From Globodera rostochiensis (taxonomy: Eukaryota; Nematoda; Chromadorea; Rhabditida; Heteroderidae): DNA of 64,000 bases. Under the pieces are notes generated by a model. The model was not told the origin of the DNA. It ran no database searches and worked only from the letters and a program-made list of their open reading frames with translations. Numbering within the stretch: the first letter of the stretch is position 1; the number at the start of each line of letters is the position of its first letter. The DNA lies in the NCBI GenBank assembly GCA_018350325.1, contig JAEVLN010000003.1, forward strand, positions 2,031,214 through 2,095,213. The letters are read 5' to 3'. Below, piece after piece: positions 59,598-64,000 of this stretch. The position numbers and the translations under genes were made by a program.

Positions 59598-62498
59598 CTA
59601 AAGGGATAGTGAAAAAAGGCCATTAATTTGTTAATAAAATGGAACGGAATTGTTCCGCGCGTTCTTTGATGGTTAAGAGAAGCGTTTTATTATTAAAAAA
59701 TAGCAAAAAGCATTCTGACAAAAAAAAAAAGGGATGAGGGGGTTGGAGACTGCACTCGAGGACGACGAAAAGAGGGGAAATTGTATGATGGAGAGGGGCC
59801 GAAATTTCAGAAATAGAATCAATTTGCATTAGTTATTGCTTTCTTCTGAGGTCGGCAGAGGTGAGAAGAGAGGCGAGAAAATGTTTAAATGAAACGCTGA
59901 CAATGAATGAATTTGAATTGCATTTTTAAAAGGCCGAACGAGCAAAGTTTCTTCTCTATTCTCTAAATTCTGGTGTAGTCCTATTTTGATGGCTTCTGGC
60001 GCAGTTTTGGCATTTCAAAACGGATTGAACATGGAGAACACGATAAGGCCGACCACCAGGATGAGAATCAGAAGGCAGATGAGGATGATAATCTTTTTCT
60101 GCAAATTAAAAGGGTGCATTGGACAATGCTGACTCATTCACAGAAGGAGAAACGAAGCGACCGACCGACTGACCGACACATTTTTCACGTAAAAGAGACA
60201 ATGACGAAATGGCAAACAATGCATTTTATTTACAACGAAAGAAATTGAACCACCGATTAAAAAAATTGGAAATGTACAATATGTATGTACATAAAAAAGA
60301 AAAAATTACAAGAAAAGAGAACATACAAATAGCACATCACAAGTGTAGAGATTGGGCGGGTTCGAGCACCGGCCGAGAACTACTCGAGTCGGACATTTAC
60401 TCCACCCGACTCAATTTTAAGAATGCCGACACAACTCCGGCCCGTTTCCGACTACACAAAAAATACCCGCTTGGGCCAGAGGCAATTTTCCGAGCTCTAA
60501 TCACCTTAGCCAGGCCATGGCCGAAGGGGGGGGGGGAAGGGGGTGACAGAATTCGATTTTCAAAAACACAAAAATCCACTGGAAAATGTTTTAGATTATT
60601 AAGAAATTTCAAATCGCAAAGCAAAACGTTGCATTCCCCGCACATTCGAACAACCCATCACGTGTATAAAGACGACGACAAGGACAAGAAAAGCACACGG
60701 TAAATTGAGTAAGACGGAAAAGCAATGGAAATGTGCAAATTGGCGATCACCGCACTCGCTGTGTTCTGTTAAGCGTTAAATGACCATCACCAGTGCTTCG
60801 CGCGTTAGCATCAGCACCAAAATGGCTCGTGTTAGCATTTTTCTGCACTTTTCCGGCCCCCGGGGTGTGCCTCTGTTGGACAGCGCCGTTCACTTTCGTC
60901 GGTTGTGGCCCCAAAGAGGTTGTGGACACAATCACGTACACCACCGCACCGCCAACCAACAGGACCAAAGCGATTATTGTCATCACCAGACAAAAAATCT
61001 TCTTCTGAATTGGCATTTAAACGGTCCGGGCTGAACAATTAATTGTTTTTTTTGTTGACAAACGAAACGAAAAGCAAGCAGTTCGTGGTGTTAGTGCAAT
61101 GCATATTGTAAATGATAGTCTTCACACATAGACGACACAACCACCATTTTTTGGCACATTGGGACAACGAAAAGGCAACACTTACCCTCCTGGCCTTGCT
61201 CTGGTATTGAACCGCCTTCTTCGTGTCGGCCACCGCCCTGTCCACAAATTCCTTTGCATGTTCCACGTTGTATTCTATCCTGTCCACCATTTCACCCTAA
61301 AATTTCCAAGAATTTGAGAAGCTTTAGCCGAGAAATGCTCACCTGAGATTCCACAAGCATCGCCATATCCATAAACCTAAATTTGCATTTTATAAAATGA
61401 CACAAAAAGAATATTTTCTCCATTTTTACTGTTAGCAAAGCAAAGATCACTCACATGTCGTGCAACTCGCGAATGCTGGTCTCCAATCGCATAATGTCGT
61501 TATGCCTCGCTTCGATGTCGGCCAATGTCTGTTTGGCCTGCTGTGTGTCCGTTATGATGCCCTGTGTGAACACGCCCGGGTTGCCCGACTCGATCATTTC
61601 CTCGAGGTCGTCGTCACCGACTTTTTTACCCGCTGAAACAAAAAATATGTTGAATTAAATTAATTTATAAGTGCACTGTTTGCCCGGGTTTCATTTTATA
61701 ATTTAAATTAGTAACAAAATGCAACGCTTTTTTTCTCTGATATTTTTCCGTTAGATTACGAGCCCCCAAATCAGAAAGAAAATCCGTTAAAATGACTTTT
61801 CCATTTCTCAAAGAACCTCGCCGTAATCCAACGGACGTTTGCCAATTGAACAACAAATTATGCCTGCCGTACCAATGTCGAGCTGCCGTTGGATCCTTCC
61901 CTTGCACCTCTCCCGATAGTCCGTCTGCGTTTTGTTGTAGTCGGTCATCACTTCGACAAACTTTCGCGAAAGCGTGGCGTGTTGCGTTTTTCGGATGCGA
62001 AGGTCGGCACTCGCTTGGCCGCCGCTTTCGTCATGTTCGATGTTATTCTCAATTACTAAAAGCAAAAAAACCCTCCATTTGACATTGTTTCATCAAAAAA
62101 AGGACCGACATTTCAATTTTCCACGCACTTTGTTCGCCGTTTTCTTTATTTCGGCCATCAGCTCGTCCAACTCCTCTTTGATTTCTGCAACTCTTCCGCC
62201 ATTTGTCCAAAATCAGGCCAGAAAAACTCACTCGGGTCGTTCACCGGGTTGGAGAGAATGGCCGAGTGCTTCTTCTTCACCTCCTCCACGTTCGAGGCGA
62301 TCAGATCAATGCTCCCGCGGATCTCCTCGACCTGCTCGAAAAACTCCTCCATAAACTGACTCTGACTCGCCTCCAGCGCCGCCACATCTTCGTGGTCGTC
62401 TTCCGATTGGGCCTAAACCAAAGCTCTTTCATTTACAACAAATTGACATGCCCAAAAAGGCCGCCCACCGCTTTAAGTGCTCCCAATCGATCCTTCAT
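59505..62498 (-). CDS. unc-64: Syntaxin-1 (UNC-64) with three alternative membrane-anchor exons
   Basis: Seven shared exons (62469-62498, 62232-62412, 62110-62184, 61873-62055, 61455-61632, 61343-61376, 61186-61296) give 264 residues. They contain the Habc domain ([40 protein letters not shown]) and the Qa-SNARE helix ([40 protein letters not shown]) with the zero-layer glutamine in LVESQGEMVD. Each of three last exons begins with an AAG/AAA pair (KK) after the shared RR and supplies its own anchor: 60747-61004 (85 residues), 60015-60098 (27) and 59505-59597 (30). Products would be 349, 291 and 294 residues; 291 equals my recollection of C. elegans UNC-64A. Syntaxin-1 forms the neuronal SNARE complex for vesicle fusion. 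Confidence 0.96.
60015..60098 (-). CDS. unc-64: UNC-64 alternative last exon 2: short anchor
   Basis: Acceptor ATTTGCAG|AAAAAG. Encodes [20 protein letters not shown] and FSMFNPF, then stop. This is a standard SNARE tail anchor. Confidence 0.85.
   Translation of the reverse strand, partial: KKIIILICLLILILVVGLIVFSMFNPF
60747..61004 (-). CDS. unc-64: UNC-64 alternative last exon 1: anchor plus 55-residue outer tail
   Basis: Acceptor CCAATTCAG|AAGAAG. Encodes [20 protein letters not shown] and [10 protein letters not shown], then a polar tail of about 55 residues (starts [10 protein letters not shown], ends NRTQRVR) that would face outside the cell or the vesicle lumen. This is much longer than the few residues usual for syntaxins. 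Confidence 0.8.
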   Translation of the reverse strand, partial: KKIFCLVMTIIALVLLVGGAVVYVIVSTTSLGPQPTKVNGAVQQRHTPGAGKVQKNANTSHFGADANARSTGDGHLTLNRTQRVR

Positions 62499-64000
62499 CC
62501 TTTTTATTGACTCAGTCCCTGATTAAATAAGTGACTAGTGTTGACGTGGGAAATATCAAAAGATAAAAAATTATAAAATCGATGGAAATTTCATCCGATC
62601 GTCGCGGCGCCCGTCAAATCTAAACGCGCAATAAATGAAGTTGTAAAAGTAAAGGGACACAAAATGACGTCGTGCTAAATCCGAGGAGCTAATAAAACAT
62701 TTAAGCCAAATAAAAGGCCATTTATTATATAGCAGAATATAATTATTTGTTAATGTTCGACCAAATCCGTTCAGTTTGAACGGAAGTTACAAAACAGCCG
62801 GCGCTCACATCAAACACACTTTTTATGCATTTAGCATAAGTAAATTAACGTTAACAGATCGCCAAAAGAAATAACAATTCAAAACAATTACCAACGCCTC
62901 AGGGAAAAAGTGTTTTTTGGTCAACAATTAGTGTTTAAGCACATTTAAATTATAACCAATTGCGCGCCGCTAAACTAAGCCGTCCCCCAGTGAGAACGTT
63001 TTGTTCCCAAAACAACAAAATTCTTCTGCACGTCCAAACATTTGATACTTTGGAGAAAGAACAAACAAACAAATGACGAATTCCGCTTTTGAAATTTGGG
63101 ATTAACTGCCGAAATTCATTGGCTTTCGAATTGAACCAATTCGTATTTATTTGGGGGGGGGGGGAGGGGAGAGTGTTCGATTCGTTTGAAACGGACGAAA
63201 GACGGGGCGAAATCGAAAGTCGTGCCGCGTCCGCCCCCCTCCTTCCTTTTAGTTACCTTTTTTCAAATAAATTTTACCATGGCACATTAATAAAAAGCAT
63301 CGCTTTGAATTTAAATAAAAAGCATTCGTTTTACATTTGCTTACGCTCCATCGATCGATGAGAATATGTGTACGTATCGAGCAATATTATTTGTATTTAT
63401 CCCATCTTTCGTCATCGCATTCCCTATAGACAAACTCAAACCCTCGCCATCCAACCACCGCAATCCAATCCCCCCCCCCACATACGCACGATTGGCCTAG
63501 CCTAGCCTGGCTTGGCCTAGACTGGGCTGGGATGGAAAAAGCCGAAGGTGAGTGAGTGGGGTGGGTGGAGGATGGGCCGGCCGGGCTTACGGGGATGGAC
63601 GAGGAAGAATGAAGAACGAACGAACGAATCATACATAATGAATGCATACGTGGATGGAATGGAAGGATTTTGGGTGTGGGGGGAGGGGAATAAAACGGGG
63701 GGGGGGGGGAATTGAATGAGCGTGGGGGAATGAAAGGAAGAAAGGGAAAGGAACGAGAAGAATGAAGTGGAGGTGTGTAAATGGAAGGATGAATAAATTT
63801 GAGCGAAAATGGGGGAGGGGGGGGGGGGGTCGGTGGTTGCTGAGGTGGTCACGGTCATCGTTAGGATAATTGAGGAGGAACATTAAGCCGGGAAAGATAC
63901 GAAAGGTGGAAAAGTGGCGATATGAGGGGAAGAAGATTTGGAGATAGCGTGAAAGGGAATGTCAAAAAGTGAGTGACCGACGGCGCCGGCACGGCAACGG
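62499..64000. other. Upstream region of unc-64, no other gene seen
   Basis: AT-rich to about 63150, then G runs at 63152, 63697 and 63817. A patch at 63494-63530 repeats CCTAGCCTGGCTTGGCCTAG, which resembles the TTAGGC-like cores elsewhere. No supported exon; promoter elements were not identified. Confidence 0.5.

Noticed and set aside
60209..60703. 164-codon + strand ORF antisense to the syntaxin gene
   Set aside because: Lies between alternative last exons, basic low-complexity composition, no matching signals.

Overview
The window reads as nuclear DNA of a nematode. The genes carry many short introns, and the proteins match deeply conserved animal families: rabankyrin-5, LC8 dynein light chain, DIP2, Csk, Rab33, a SWIB protein, ribosomal protein SA, TFIIE beta, PP2A methylesterase and neuronal syntaxin. 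One small gene has the layout of a nematode YGGW-type neuropeptide/antimicrobial precursor. Six of about 89 introns that I could place are best explained with GC rather than GT donors. As I recall, such donors are reported as raised in cyst nematodes, so a tylenchid plant parasite (Heterodera/Globodera-like) is my guess. Species is an inference only. Non-coding DNA is full of long C or G homopolymers.

Layout. 1-1658 (+): 3' end of a rabankyrin-5 gene. 2060-2612 (-): LC8 dynein light chain. 3690-4418: purine-rich tandem repeat. 4894-6172 (+): MADF-domain protein. 7026-22386 (-): a complete DIP2 gene, 27 exons and 1,734 codons by my splice model, with a 4.8 kb intron that holds a 522-codon ORF in frame with the next exon. 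24102-24636 (+): small secreted protein. 26055-28031 (+): RING-finger gene, partly resolved. 28065-28699 (+): unresolved small gene. 28962-30031: about 40 copies of a 27-bp minisatellite. 30549-32500 (+): Csk-like tyrosine kinase without an SH3 domain. 32.5-39.9 kb: C-run-rich non-coding DNA. 39877-42721 (+): single-pass membrane protein of unknown family. 43525-50502 (-): Rab33, a short DLGAP-type protein, a DEK-C/SWIB protein and ribosomal protein SA. 50.5-55.5 kb: repeat-dense stretch around the small peptide gene (52766-53232, -). 55528-56998 and 57174-59204 (+): TFIIE beta and PP2A methylesterase, 175 bp apart. 59505-62498 (-): syntaxin-1/UNC-64 with three alternative membrane-anchor exons. 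62.5-64 kb: no gene seen.

There is no single gene cluster. The most unusual material is: (i) the RVRR...GGGW-G-KK peptide precursor, found only by splicing two short exons; (ii) several non-autonomous elements whose ends are made of a short phrase repeated in tandem, one with a related unfilled site 2.4 kb away; (iii) a shared TTAGGC-like core inside three elements with unrelated ends; (iv) recurrent GC-AG introns.

Exon boundaries were placed by eye from GT/GC-AG signals, reading frame and remembered family similarity. Where total exon length is given as a multiple of three, I checked the phase of every junction.
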